Shown piece by piece: positions 1 through 8,601 of a stretch of DNA of 64,000 nt. The position numbers and the translations under genes were made by a program. Source of the stretch: Paraburkholderia sp. IMGN_8. Its GTDB lineage: Bacteria; Pseudomonadota; Gammaproteobacteria; Burkholderiales; Burkholderiaceae. Numbering within the stretch: position 1 is the first letter of the stretch; the number at the start of each line of letters is the position of its first letter. Below the pieces are notes generated by a model. The model searched no databases and was not told the origin of the DNA. It was given only the letters and a program-made list of their open reading frames with translations. The stretch lies in assembly GCF_038050405.1 (NCBI RefSeq), contig NZ_CP150900.1, forward strand, positions 992,001 through 1,056,000, in the 5' to 3' direction.

Positions 1-233
1 GCGTTGCCGAGGTTCAGTTGCAGCGCGGCGTCTTCCGGGCGCAGGTTCACCGCGCGCCGCACGAGCTCGGCAGCTACGGCGTGCTGGCCCTGCTGGTGGC
101 GCAGTACGCCCAGCAGGTGCAACGCATCGACGTGCGCGGGATTGCCGTCGAGCGTCGCGCGATAGCCGCGCTCGGCGTCGTCGAGCCGGCCGTCACGATG
201 CGCCGCGAAAGCGCGGTCAAATACAGGTTGCAT
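1..233 (-). CDS. TPR-repeat protein, N-terminal part (runs off the window edge)
   Basis: The reverse strand reads without a stop from an ATG at 233 to the window edge, giving 77 residues. The text contains two helix-turn-helix units typical of tetratricopeptide repeats (residues about 1-35 and 36-70), with the usual pattern of an AxxxxxxGxxxxAExxYR first helix followed by NPxxxDALHLLG. This start is very common in Burkholderia TPR proteins of the SPINDLY/O-GlcNAc-transferase-like group, but the catalytic part, if any, is outside the window. There is no strong Shine-Dalgarno upstream. It is divergent from the arsR-like gene. Function beyond protein-protein interaction cannot be judged from this piece. 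Confidence 0.75.
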   Translation of the reverse strand, partial: MQPVFDRAFAAHRDGRLDDAERGYRATLDGNPAHVDALHLLGVLRHQQGQHAVAAELVRRAVNLRPEDAALQLNLGN

Positions 234-301
234 GACGGAGGGATGGTCTTTCGGGTGAGGCGAACGCCGCATTTTCCCACACTCGCCGACGCTGCCCCGG
301 A

Positions 302-350
302 TTTGACCTCGCGCGTCAACATCTATAACATGTGAATACATGTTCATATG
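302..350 (+). promoter_or_regulatory. Promoter with overlapping ArsR/SmtB-type operator
   Basis: TTGACC at 303-308 and TATAAC at 324-329 form a plausible sigma-70 promoter with a short 15-nt spacer. An inverted repeat, AACATGTGAATACATGTT (327-344; 7-bp arms, 4-bp centre), lies over the -10 region and the expected start point. On the reverse strand it reads ATATGAACATGTATTCACAT, close to the TGAACA-N2-TATTCA core of 12-2-12 SmtB/ArsR operators. It sits directly upstream of an ArsR-family gene, so autorepression relieved by metal is the expected logic. Confidence 0.6.
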
Positions 351-371
351 TACGTTGACGTACCGCTCGCT

Positions 372-719
372 ATGGCTTCCATCACACTGCCTTTCAGCTT
401 AGAAGACCGTTCGGTAGACACCATCGTGCCGCTGGCCGATCTGTTCCGCTTGCTGGGAGACCCAACGCGCCTGCGCATCGTGCTCGCGTGCGTCGACGAG
501 CGGCGCGCGGTCGGTGCGATTGCCGAGGCGCTGGGCTTGTCGCCGTCGCTGGTGAGCCACCATCTGCGCCTGTTGCGCGCGGCGCGTATCGTGCGCGCGG
601 AGCGCCAGGGCAAGCAGGTGTTCTATCTCGCCGCAGACCGTCACATCAGCGCGATGCTGGCCGGCATGCTCGAGCATGTGGCCGAACCGCTCGCCGAATT
701 ACCTCTGGATCCGTCATGA
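372..719 (+). CDS. ArsR/SmtB-family metal-responsive repressor
   Basis: This is a 115-residue winged-helix regulator of the ArsR family. The pattern LFRLLGDPTRLRIVLAC is the classical ArsR helix 1-2, followed by a recognition helix around SPSLVSHHLRLLR and a wing with RAERQGKQVFYLA. The C-terminus carries His and Glu residues (HISAML...EHVAEP) that could form an alpha-5 metal site of the NmtR/CzrA kind, which is inference. An alternative ATG at 348 lies inside the predicted operator, so the ATG at 372 is preferred; neither has a clear Shine-Dalgarno. Its stop codon overlaps the start of the CDF exporter gene (ATGA), so the two are translationally coupled, and the regulator very likely controls that exporter in response to Zn, Co or Ni. 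Confidence 0.85.
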   Translation: MASITLPFSLEDRSVDTIVPLADLFRLLGDPTRLRIVLACVDERRAVGAIAEALGLSPSLVSHHLRLLRAARIVRAERQGKQVFYLAADRHISAMLAGMLEHVAEPLAELPLDPS

Positions 720-1912
720 AGAAAACCACCACTCCGAACCCGGCCGCCGAAGAGCGCGACGACGACCACGTACCGGTGTGGCTCGATGGGGCACTTGATG
801 GGGGCGATAGCGAAGATGCGCGAATCGATGGCGAGGCCGGTGCCGACCCCGCTCATGCCGGACATGAGCACGAACACGGTCATGAGCACGGCGCGGCCCG
901 CGCACATCCGGCCGATTCACAGGGGGCGGGCGATCACGCGGAGCCTGGCCATCAGCACAGCCACGGCGGTGAAAGCCACGCCGGTCACCACCACAGTCAC
1001 TCCGGCCACCATCACCACGCTCACGCACCTGTCGAAGGCCACGGCCGCGCCTTCGCGCTCGCCGTCGCGCTGAACGTCGCGATCGTGGTGATTCAGGGCA
1101 TCTACGGCGTGATCGCGCATTCCACCGCGCTGCTCGCCGACGCCGGCCACAATCTCTCCGACGTGCTCGGCCTGCTGCTTGCCTGGGGCGCCGTATGGCT
1201 CACCACGCGTCGGCCGTCAGCTCGCTATACGTTCGGCTACGGCGGCTCGTCCATCCTCGCGTCGCTCATCAATGCCGGACTGCTGCTGTTCGCGTGCGGC
1301 GTGATCGTCGCCGAGGCGGTCGGGCGATTGATGAACCCGGCGCCGGTCGCGGGGCTCACCGTGTTCGTCGTCGCGACGGTCGGCATCGTTGTTAACGGTA
1401 TCTCCGCGTGGCTTTTCATGCGCGGCCAGAAGGAAGACCTGAACATTCGCGGCGCCTTTCTGCATATGGCGGCGGACGCAGGCATCTCGGCGGCGGTCGC
1501 GATCAGCGGTCTGGTGATTCTCTACACCAACTGGACGTGGCTCGATCCGGTGATGAGCCTGCTCGTGGTCGCTGTGGTCGTGTACGGCACCTGGGGCCTG
1601 CTGCGTGATTCGGTGCGGCTCGCGCTCGACGGGGTGCCGGCCGGCGTCGATCTGCAACACATCCACGAGTATCTCGCCGGCCAGCCGGGCGTCACCGAGG
1701 TACACGACCTGCACGTCTGGGCGCTGTCGACCACCGGCAATGCGCTCAGCGCGCATCTGGTGATGCCGGGGGGACATCCCGGCGACGAGTCGCTCGACGG
1801 CATGGTCGTCACGCTGCGCGAACGTTTTTCGATGCAGCATGCGACGCTGCAAGTCGACCTCGGCACCACCGAGCACCGCTGCGCGATGGATCATCCGCCG
1901 CACGCGCACTAA
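716..1912 (+). CDS. Cation diffusion facilitator (CDF) metal exporter, His-rich N-terminus
   Basis: This 398-residue inner-membrane metal/proton antiporter of the CzcD/DmeF type has about six transmembrane helices from residue 112 on. The two transport-site motifs are HNLSD in TM2 and HMAAD in TM5; the HxxxD pair is the zinc/cobalt-type signature. A C-terminal cytoplasmic ferredoxin-like domain follows (TEVHDLHVWALS), ending in a His-containing tail. Residues about 48-109 are a cytosolic stretch dense in His, Glu and Gly (HEHEHGHEHG, HHHSHSGHHHH), longer than in CzcD. The ATG at 716 is chosen because it overlaps the arsR-like stop and removes an out-of-character extension. It is co-transcribed with the ArsR repressor. 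Metal specificity cannot be fixed from sequence; Zn, Co or Ni are likeliest. Confidence 0.9.
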   Translation: MKKTTTPNPAAEERDDDHVPVWLDGALDGGDSEDARIDGEAGADPAHAGHEHEHGHEHGAARAHPADSQGAGDHAEPGHQHSHGGESHAGHHHSHSGHHHHAHAPVEGHGRAFALAVALNVAIVVIQGIYGVIAHSTALLADAGHNLSDVLGLLLAWGAVWLTTRRPSARYTFGYGGSSILASLINAGLLLFACGVIVAEAVGRLMNPAPVAGLTVFVVATVGIVVNGISAWLFMRGQKEDLNIRGAFLHMAADAGISAAVAISGLVILYTNWTWLDPVMSLLVVAVVVYGTWGLLRDSVRLALDGVPAGVDLQHIHEYLAGQPGVTEVHDLHVWALSTTGNALSAHLVMPGGHPGDESLDGMVVTLRERFSMQHATLQVDLGTTEHRCAMDHPPHAH

Positions 1913-2014
1913 AGCCCCGCGGCATCGGCGCCGGCGCCGCGATTGATGCAGCGCACCGTCGATTGGCGTACGGGCGGCGTACACTAGAACGCACTGCTGC
2001 CTCCGGAGTTCCGC

Positions 2015-3739
2015 ATGGACGCTGCTCGAAGCGACGCGTCGCCGGTGCTGATCGTCGGCGCGGGTCCGACCGGACTCGCCGCGGCCATGAGTCTGGCGCG
2101 TGCGCACATCCCCGTGCGTCTGATCGACAAGGCGATGCGGCCGAACCCGCACTCGCGGGCCATCGGCATTCAGGCGCGCACGCTCGAACTGTTCGAGCAG
2201 CATCGGCTGATCGAGCCGTTTCTCGAGCTCGGTCATCGGGCGCGAATCGCCAATCTCTTTTCAAATGGGCAGCGCCTCGCGCGGCTCGATTTCGATCCGC
2301 TGCACACGCGCTATCCCTATCTGCTGTTTCTCGATCAGGCGATCACCGAACGTCTGCTGACCGAGCATCTGGCGACGTTCGGCGTGACGATCGAACGGGG
2401 CGTCGAGCTGACGATATTCTCGCAAGGCGTGACCGGCATTCAGGCGACGCTGCGTCGCGCGGACGGTCACACGGAGACCCTGCATCCGTCGTACATGATC
2501 GCCGCCGACGGCGCGCATAGCGTGATCCGTCACCGGCTCGGTTTGAACTTTACCGGCAAGACTTTCGAGCAAAGTTTCCTGCTCGCCGACTTGCACGCTG
2601 AAACCGATTGGCCCGAAGACGAGTTCCATATCTTCGCTTCAAGCGAAGGTCTGGTCGCGCTGTTTCCGATGGGCCACGGCCGCCATCGTCTGATTGCCGA
2701 TCATCCGGCCGAGCCCGCCGCTACCGCTGCGCCCGCCACGCCCGCAGTGCTCGGCGAGCCGCCGCTCAACATCGTGCCTCCGCCGCCGCTCGACGAATGC
2801 CGGGCGTTGATCGCGCGGCGCGTCAATCACCGGGTCGAGGTGTCGGACCTGGCGTGGTCGTCGTACTTCCATCTGAACAGCCGGATGGTGGAGAAGCTGC
2901 GCGTCGGGCGCGTATTCCTTGCCGGCGACGCCGCCCATGTGCACAGCCCGGCCGGCGCGCAAGGGATGAACACGGGCATTCAGGAAGCCTTCAACCTCGG
3001 CTGGAAGATCGCGCGGGTGCTCAACGGCGCGGCGCCGGACCGCCTGCTCGATACCTACCATCTGGAGCGCTATCCGATCGAGCGTGACGTGCTGCGGCAA
3101 ACCGGCTTCATCACCCAGATGGCCGAAGCCGATCACGGACCGCTGAAGCTGCTGCGCGAGCGGGTGATGCCGGTGCTGGCCGCGCTCGGTCCGCTACGCG
3201 ATGCGGCGCGTCTGACGATCAGCGAATTGTCGATCCAGTATCGGCGCAGTCCGCTGACGTTCGAGCGCGTACTCGACGGCGGGCCGCGCGCCGGCGAACG
3301 GGCGCCGGATGCGCTGGTGCATGTGGTAGACGGGCCGCTGGGGCGCGCGCCCGGCGTCGGCTGCATTTTCGATCTGCACGACCCGGCGTTCTTTTCGCTG
3401 TTCCTGCTGGTGCCGCCGGTCCCCGCCGACGAAACGCCGCTCGATCCGGCCGCCAAACACGAGCCGCCGCCGGATGCGGAACTGGAGCGGCTTGTCGCCG
3501 AGGTCGAGAAATTGTTGCCGGGCGCAGTGCGTATCTGGCGCGTGACGGATACGACGGGTGAGGGTGGCCCGCCGCTGGCCGAATCGTATGGCCGCACGCG
3601 GCCATCGTTCTATCTGGTGCGGCCGGACGGCTACGTCAGTGCACGCGGCCGCACCGGCTCGGATTTGCAAGGCTTGCTGCGGCACTGCGAGGCGTGGTTT
3701 ACCGTCGGCGGAGTAGTACCGGAGCAGGCGGCCCTTTGA
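2015..3739 (+). CDS. FAD-dependent class A monooxygenase (PheA/TfdB/MhpA-like)
   Basis: This 574-residue flavoprotein hydroxylase has a Rossmann FAD site at residues 12-21 (IVGAGPTG). The DG motif AADGAHSVIRHRLG is near residue 170, and the second FAD motif GDAAHVHSPAGAQGMNTGIQ is near residue 308. A C-terminal thioredoxin-fold-like segment ends in FYLVRPDGYVSARG, as in phenol, pentachlorophenol and 3-(3-hydroxyphenyl)propionate hydroxylases. The expected reaction is NAD(P)H- and O2-dependent hydroxylation of an aromatic or polyketide substrate. GGAG lies 8 nt before the start. It stands alone with no ring-cleavage genes next to it, so its substrate is unknown. An Ala/Pro-rich insert around residues 230-250 is unusual but in frame. 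Confidence 0.85.
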   Translation: MDAARSDASPVLIVGAGPTGLAAAMSLARAHIPVRLIDKAMRPNPHSRAIGIQARTLELFEQHRLIEPFLELGHRARIANLFSNGQRLARLDFDPLHTRYPYLLFLDQAITERLLTEHLATFGVTIERGVELTIFSQGVTGIQATLRRADGHTETLHPSYMIAADGAHSVIRHRLGLNFTGKTFEQSFLLADLHAETDWPEDEFHIFASSEGLVALFPMGHGRHRLIADHPAEPAATAAPATPAVLGEPPLNIVPPPPLDECRALIARRVNHRVEVSDLAWSSYFHLNSRMVEKLRVGRVFLAGDAAHVHSPAGAQGMNTGIQEAFNLGWKIARVLNGAAPDRLLDTYHLERYPIERDVLRQTGFITQMAEADHGPLKLLRERVMPVLAALGPLRDAARLTISELSIQYRRSPLTFERVLDGGPRAGERAPDALVHVVDGPLGRAPGVGCIFDLHDPAFFSLFLLVPPVPADETPLDPAAKHEPPPDAELERLVAEVEKLLPGAVRIWRVTDTTGEGGPPLAESYGRTRPSFYLVRPDGYVSARGRTGSDLQGLLRHCEAWFTVGGVVPEQAAL

Positions 3740-3812
3740 GCCGGCCGGCTCTGTCGCGCAACGACCGGTAAAGCCGCCGGGACCGCCTTGTGCGTTGCCT
3801 TACGCCTTACGC

Positions 3813-4064
3813 TTACGCGAAAGAAGAAGCCGCCGGCATCAGTTGATCGCGATGTTTGACGAGCGCCTCTCTGACGATGTCCGACATCGCGATGCCGTTC
3901 GCATCCGGTTGGTCGAGCGTCGCCAGCAACGCGCGCCGCATGCGCGGCTCCCAGAAGCGGTGAATATGATCGGCGATGCCGGCCAGCGCCTCTTCGCGGT
4001 CCGGCATCGACTCGAAGAACTCGCCGATCCGGTTCGCCATGTCGATCAGGTTCTGGTCATCCAT
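3813..4064 (-). CDS. fdsD: NAD-dependent formate dehydrogenase delta subunit
   Basis: This small 83-residue protein, with sequence features such as DQNLIDMANRIGEFFESMPDREEALAGIADHI and a C-terminal REALVKHR, matches the FdsD family. FdsD is the small subunit needed to make active soluble molybdenum formate dehydrogenase and is thought to help cofactor insertion or assembly. The ATG at 4064 has GAGG six bases upstream; an alternative GTG at 4076 overlaps the fdsA stop codon (GTGA). It is the last gene of the fds operon and overlaps or abuts fdsA. In Cupriavidus and related species a further gene, fdsC, lies between fdsA and fdsD; it is absent here. Confidence 0.9.
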   Translation of the reverse strand: MDDQNLIDMANRIGEFFESMPDREEALAGIADHIHRFWEPRMRRALLATLDQPDANGIAMSDIVREALVKHRDQLMPAASSFA

Positions 4065-4072
4065 GGCTTGCC

Positions 4073-7030
4073 TCACTTACCCGACGTTGCATTGGCCAAC
4101 TCACGCTGCTTCAGCAGATCGAGCTGCTCGGTGTTGAAGCGCGAATACTCCTGCTGCCACTGCGACGGCTGTTCGACCGGCATCACCTGCACCGCGGTAA
4201 CCTTGTATTCCGGGCAGTTGGTGGCCCAGTCCGAGCTATCGGTGGTGATCACGTTCGCACCCGATTCGGGGAAGTGGAACGTCGTGTAGACGACACCCGG
4301 CTGCATCCGCTCGGTCACCTTCGCGCGCAACACGGTCTGGCCCGCGCGCGATTCGATGCCGACCCAGTCGTCGGTCTTGATGCCGCGTTCTTCCGCGTCG
4401 TGCGGATGCAGTTCCAGACGGTCTTCGTCGTGCCAGCGCGAGTTTTCGGTGCGGCGCGTCTGCGCGCCGACGTTGTACTGCGACAGGATGCGGCCCGTGG
4501 TGAGCAGCAGCGGGAACTTGCGCGTGACCTTTTCAGGCGTTGCGATGAACTTCGTAATCACGAACTTGCCCTTGCCGCGCACGAAGGTGTCGATGTGCAT
4601 GGTCGGCGTGCCGTCGGGCGCGTTCTCGTTGCAGGGCCACTGGATGCTGCCGAGCTCGTCGAGCTTTTTGTACGAAACGCCGTGGAAGGTCGGCGTGAGA
4701 CGGGCGATCTCGTCCATGATTTCGGACGGGTGCGCATAGTCCATCTCATAGCCGAGCGCGCGCGCGAGCAGCACCGTGACTTCCCAGTCGGCGTAGCCCG
4801 GCACCGGCGGCATCACCTTGCGCACGCGCGAGATGCGGCGTTCCGCGTTGGTGAAGGTGCCGTCCTTTTCGAGGAACGACGAACCCGGCAACAGCACGTG
4901 CGCATACTTCGCGGTCTCGTTGAGGAAAATGTCCTGCACGACGATGCATTCCATCGACGACAGCGCCGCCGACACATGATGTGTGTTCGGATCGGACTGC
5001 ACGATATCCTCGCCCTGGCAGTACAGGCCCTTGAAGGTGCCATGCACCGCGGCGTCGAACATGTTGGGAATGCGCAGGCCCGGTTCCGGTTGCAACGTGA
5101 CGTTCCATGCTTCTTCGAACAGCGCGCGCGTGATCGGATCGCTGATGTGACGATAGCCGGGCAGTTCGTGCGGGAACGAGCCCATGTCGCACGAACCCTG
5201 CACGTTGTTCTGGCCGCGCAGCGGATTCACGCCGACGCCTTCGCGCCCGATGTTGCCGGTCGCCATCGCGAGGTTGGCGATGCCCATCACCATCGTCGAA
5301 CCTTGCGCGTGCTCGGTGACGCCGAGGCCGTAGTAGATCGCGGCGTTGTGGCCGGTGGCGTAAATGCGGGCGGCGGCGCGCACTTCTTCGGCCGGCACGC
5401 CGGTGAGCTCCGCGGTGGCTTCCGGCGCATTTTCAGGCAGCGCGACGAATGCCCGCCATTGCTCGAACGCACGCGTTTCGCAGCGCCCGGCGATGAAGGC
5501 TTCGTCGAGCAGGCCTTCGGTGACGATCACATGCGCGAGCGCGTTGATGATCGCGACGTTGGTGCCCGGACGCAGTTGCAGATGATGCGACGCCTTCACG
5601 TGCGGCGTATCGACGATATCGATGCGGCGCGGATCGACCACGATCAGCTTCGCGCCTTCGCGTATGCGGCGCTTCATCCGCGAGCCGAACACCGGATGGC
5701 CGTCGGTCGGATTCGCGCCGATCACCATGATCACGTCGGCTTTATCGACTGACGCGAAAGTCTGCGTGCCGGCCGATTCGCCGAGCGTCGTCTTCAGGCC
5801 GTAGCCGGTCGGCGAGTGGCACACGCGCGCGCAGGTGTCGACGTTGTTGTTGCCGAACGCGGCGCGCACGAGCTTCTGCACGAGATACGTTTCTTCGTTC
5901 GTGCAACGCGACGACGTAATGCCGCCGATCGAATCGCGGCCGTGCTTCGCCTGGATGCGGCGGAACTCCGAGGCCGCGTAACTGAGCGCTTCTTCCCAGC
6001 TGACTTCGCGCCACGGATCGGTGATCTTCGCGCGGATCATCGGCCTGGTGATGCGGTCCTTGTGGGTCGCGTAACCCCATGCGAAGCGGCCCTTCACGCA
6101 GGCGTGGCCTTCGTTGGCCCGGCCGTTCTTGTGCGGCACCATCCGCACGACCTGGTTGCCCTTCATCTCCGCCTTGAACGAGCAGCCGACGCCGCAATAC
6201 GCGCACGTCGTGACCACCGAATGCTCGGACTGGCCGAGCATGATGACGGATTTTTCCTGCAAGGTCGCGGTCGGGCACGCGGCGACGCACGCGCCGCACG
6301 ACACGCACTCCGATTCCATGAACGGCTGGTTTTCGCTGGCCGCGACGCGCGACTCGAAGCCGCGCCCGGCGATGGTCAGCGCGAACGTGCCTTGTGTCTC
6401 TTCACAGGCGCGCACGCAGCGATTGCAGACGATGCACTTCGACGGGTCGTATGTGAAGTACGGATTCGATTCGTCCTTCTTGTCCTTCAGGTGATTTGCG
6501 CCATCGAAGCCGTAGCGCACTTCGCGCAAGCCGGTCACGCCCGCCATGTCCTGCAGTTCACAGTCGCCGTTGGCGGGGCAGGTCAGGCAGTCGAGCGGGT
6601 GATCGGAGATGTACAGCTCCATCACGTTGCGCCGCAGCGATTGCAGGCGATCGGTTTGCGTGCGCACTTTCATGCCGGCTTCGACCGGCGTCGTGCACGA
6701 GGCCGGATAGCCGCGCTTGCCTTCGATTTCGACCAGGCACAAGCGGCATGAACCGAACGGTTCGAGCGAGTCGGTCGCGCAAAGCTTCGGCACGTTCACG
6801 CCGGCTTCCACGGCGGCGCGCATCACCGACGTGCCGGCCGGCACCGTCACCGCCTGGCCGTCGATTTCGAGCGTGACGTCGATGTCGGCATGACGGAGCG
6901 GCGTGCCGTAGTCGGTGTCGTCGAAGAACGAGCGGGGCGCGCGTTGTTGTTGTGTCTGCAGTGCTTGCGATTTGCACGCGCAGTTGCCGGAACCGCAGCC
7001 ACCGGCAGGGGAGTTGGGCACGTCGGACAT
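4073..7030 (-). CDS. fdsA: NAD-dependent formate dehydrogenase, catalytic molybdenum subunit
   Basis: This 985-residue alpha subunit of the soluble FdsABGD complex oxidises formate to CO2 and feeds electrons to NAD+. An N-terminal NuoG-like region carries a 2Fe-2S site (Cys84, 95, 98, 112) and a His/Cys cluster (HPLDCLTCPANGDC). It is followed by two ferredoxin-type 4Fe-4S motifs (Cys199-209 and Cys242-252) and the catalytic-domain cluster CAYCGVGC (Cys276, 279, 283 and Cys311). The molybdenum ligand is cysteine 404 in RVCHSPTG, in the place of selenocysteine in other enzymes. A molybdopterin-dinucleotide-binding domain fills the C-terminus. The first 25 residues are unusually Cys/Gly-rich. 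AGGAG precedes the chosen ATG. Confidence 0.97.
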   Translation of the reverse strand: MSDVPNSPAGGCGSGNCACKSQALQTQQQRAPRSFFDDTDYGTPLRHADIDVTLEIDGQAVTVPAGTSVMRAAVEAGVNVPKLCATDSLEPFGSCRLCLVEIEGKRGYPASCTTPVEAGMKVRTQTDRLQSLRRNVMELYISDHPLDCLTCPANGDCELQDMAGVTGLREVRYGFDGANHLKDKKDESNPYFTYDPSKCIVCNRCVRACEETQGTFALTIAGRGFESRVAASENQPFMESECVSCGACVAACPTATLQEKSVIMLGQSEHSVVTTCAYCGVGCSFKAEMKGNQVVRMVPHKNGRANEGHACVKGRFAWGYATHKDRITRPMIRAKITDPWREVSWEEALSYAASEFRRIQAKHGRDSIGGITSSRCTNEETYLVQKLVRAAFGNNNVDTCARVCHSPTGYGLKTTLGESAGTQTFASVDKADVIMVIGANPTDGHPVFGSRMKRRIREGAKLIVVDPRRIDIVDTPHVKASHHLQLRPGTNVAIINALAHVIVTEGLLDEAFIAGRCETRAFEQWRAFVALPENAPEATAELTGVPAEEVRAAARIYATGHNAAIYYGLGVTEHAQGSTMVMGIANLAMATGNIGREGVGVNPLRGQNNVQGSCDMGSFPHELPGYRHISDPITRALFEEAWNVTLQPEPGLRIPNMFDAAVHGTFKGLYCQGEDIVQSDPNTHHVSAALSSMECIVVQDIFLNETAKYAHVLLPGSSFLEKDGTFTNAERRISRVRKVMPPVPGYADWEVTVLLARALGYEMDYAHPSEIMDEIARLTPTFHGVSYKKLDELGSIQWPCNENAPDGTPTMHIDTFVRGKGKFVITKFIATPEKVTRKFPLLLTTGRILSQYNVGAQTRRTENSRWHDEDRLELHPHDAEERGIKTDDWVGIESRAGQTVLRAKVTERMQPGVVYTTFHFPESGANVITTDSSDWATNCPEYKVTAVQVMPVEQPSQWQQEYSRFNTEQLDLLKQRELANATSGK

Positions 7031-7044
7031 ATGAGGCTCCTGGG

Positions 7045-8601
7045 TCAGGCCGCGGCCGCTTTGGGCGCGTGATCGAGGCCGAAATCTTCGGGGAAATGGT
7101 CGAGCGCGGACAGCACCGGGAACGGCGTCATGCCGCCCATCGCGCACAGCGAGCCGGACACCATCGTGTCGCACAGGTCACGCAGCAGCTGCACTTGCCG
7201 CGTCGAGGTGTCGCCGTTGCGAATCCGTCCGATGACTTCGACGCCGCGCGTCGAGCCGATCCGGCACGGCGTGCATTTGCCGCACGATTCCAGCGCGCAG
7301 AAGTGCATCGCATACTGCGCGAGTTCGGCGAGATTCGAGGTGTCGTCATGCACGACGATGCCGCCGTGGCCGACCACCGCGCCGACGGCCGCATACGCCT
7401 CGTAGTCCATCGGAATGTCCCACTGGCTTTCCGGCAGATAGGTGCCAAGCGGACCGCCGACTTGCGCGGCGCGCGCCGGCCGCCCGCTTGCCGTGCCGCC
7501 GCCGTAGTCGTAGAGCAGTTCGCGCAGCGTCACGCCGAACGCGAGCTCGACGAGGCCGCCTTGCTTCACATTGCCCGCGAGCTGGAACGGCAGCGTGCCG
7601 CGCGAGCGGCCCATGCCGAAGTCCTTGTAGAACGCGGCGCCGCGCGCGAAGATGATCGGCACCGTTGCGAGCGTGATGACGTTGTTGATCACGGTCGGCT
7701 GGCCGAACAAGCCGACCAGCGCCGGCACCGGCGGCTTCGCGCGGACGATGCCGCGCTTGCCTTCGAGCGATTCGAGCAGCGCGGTTTCCTCGCCGCATAC
7801 GTAGGCGCCCGCGCCTTTCGCGACGAACAGCTCGAAGCGGTGCGCCGAGCCGAGCACGCTGTCGCCGAGCCAGCCCGCGGCGCGCGCCTTGGCGATCGCG
7901 GCTTCGAGCGTCGCGATCGAGTGCGGATACTCGCTGCGCACGTAGATATAGCCGACCGTCGCGCCGGTCACGACGCCCGCGATGATCATTCCTTCGATCA
8001 GCACGTACGGATCGCTCTCCATCACGAGGCGGTCGGAGAAGGTGCCGGAATCGCCTTCGTCCGCATTGCAGACGATGTATTTCTGCGCCGCTTGCGCGCC
8101 GCGCACCGTGCGCCATTTGATGCCGGCCGGGAACGCCGCGCCGCCGCGGCCGCGCAGGCCCGATTCGATCAAGGCTTCGCAGGCGGCGTCGCCGTCGGTG
8201 TTCAGGGCTCGCTGCAAGCCTTCGAGGCCGCCGTGCGCGACGTAGTCGTCGATGGACAGCGGATCGGTGATGCCGATGCGCGCGAAGGTCAGACGCTGCT
8301 GTTTCTTCAGATACGGAATCTCATCGACAACGCCCGCGCGGCGCGCATGCTCGCCGCCTTCGATGAAACCGGCGTCGAACAGCGAGGCGATGTCGGTCTC
8401 TTCCACATTCGCATAGCCGATGCGGCCTTCGGCCGTTGCGACTTCGACAAGCGGTTCGAGCCACAACAGGCCGCGCGAACCGTTGCGGACCAATTCGATT
8501 TCAATACCGCGGCGCGCGGCTTCGGTTTCGATCGCCTGCGCCAGTGCGTCCGCGCCGAGCGCGAGCGCCGACGAATCACGGGGAACGTAAACGCGCGTCA
8601 T
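7045..8601 (-). CDS. fdsB: NAD-dependent formate dehydrogenase beta subunit (NuoF-like)
   Basis: This 518-residue NuoF homologue is the diaphorase part of formate dehydrogenase that passes electrons to NAD+. An N-terminal NuoE-type thioredoxin-like domain of about 110 residues precedes the NuoF core. The FMN/NADH-binding loop GLRGRGGAAFPAGIKW and the glutamate-rich CNADEGDSGTFSDR are present, as is the FMN-proximal motif GAGAYVCGEETALLESLEG. The C-terminal 4Fe-4S motif ESCGKCTPCR is also seen. GGAGG lies seven bases before the ATG. The start overlaps the fdsG stop (ATGA), and fdsA follows after 14 bases, so this is the middle of a tight operon. Confidence 0.97.
   Translation of the reverse strand: MTRVYVPRDSSALALGADALAQAIETEAARRGIEIELVRNGSRGLLWLEPLVEVATAEGRIGYANVEETDIASLFDAGFIEGGEHARRAGVVDEIPYLKKQQRLTFARIGITDPLSIDDYVAHGGLEGLQRALNTDGDAACEALIESGLRGRGGAAFPAGIKWRTVRGAQAAQKYIVCNADEGDSGTFSDRLVMESDPYVLIEGMIIAGVVTGATVGYIYVRSEYPHSIATLEAAIAKARAAGWLGDSVLGSAHRFELFVAKGAGAYVCGEETALLESLEGKRGIVRAKPPVPALVGLFGQPTVINNVITLATVPIIFARGAAFYKDFGMGRSRGTLPFQLAGNVKQGGLVELAFGVTLRELLYDYGGGTASGRPARAAQVGGPLGTYLPESQWDIPMDYEAYAAVGAVVGHGGIVVHDDTSNLAELAQYAMHFCALESCGKCTPCRIGSTRGVEVIGRIRNGDTSTRQVQLLRDLCDTMVSGSLCAMGGMTPFPVLSALDHFPEDFGLDHAPKAAAA

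Noticed and set aside
488..715. Upstream extension of the CDF exporter gene into the arsR-like gene
   Set aside because: The extension is out of frame with the ArsR gene and reads as Arg/Ala-rich noise; the ATG overlapping the arsR-like stop is the natural start.
4274..5752. 492-codon open frame opposite fdsA
   Set aside because: Shadow of the molybdenum subunit gene; no homology-like motifs.
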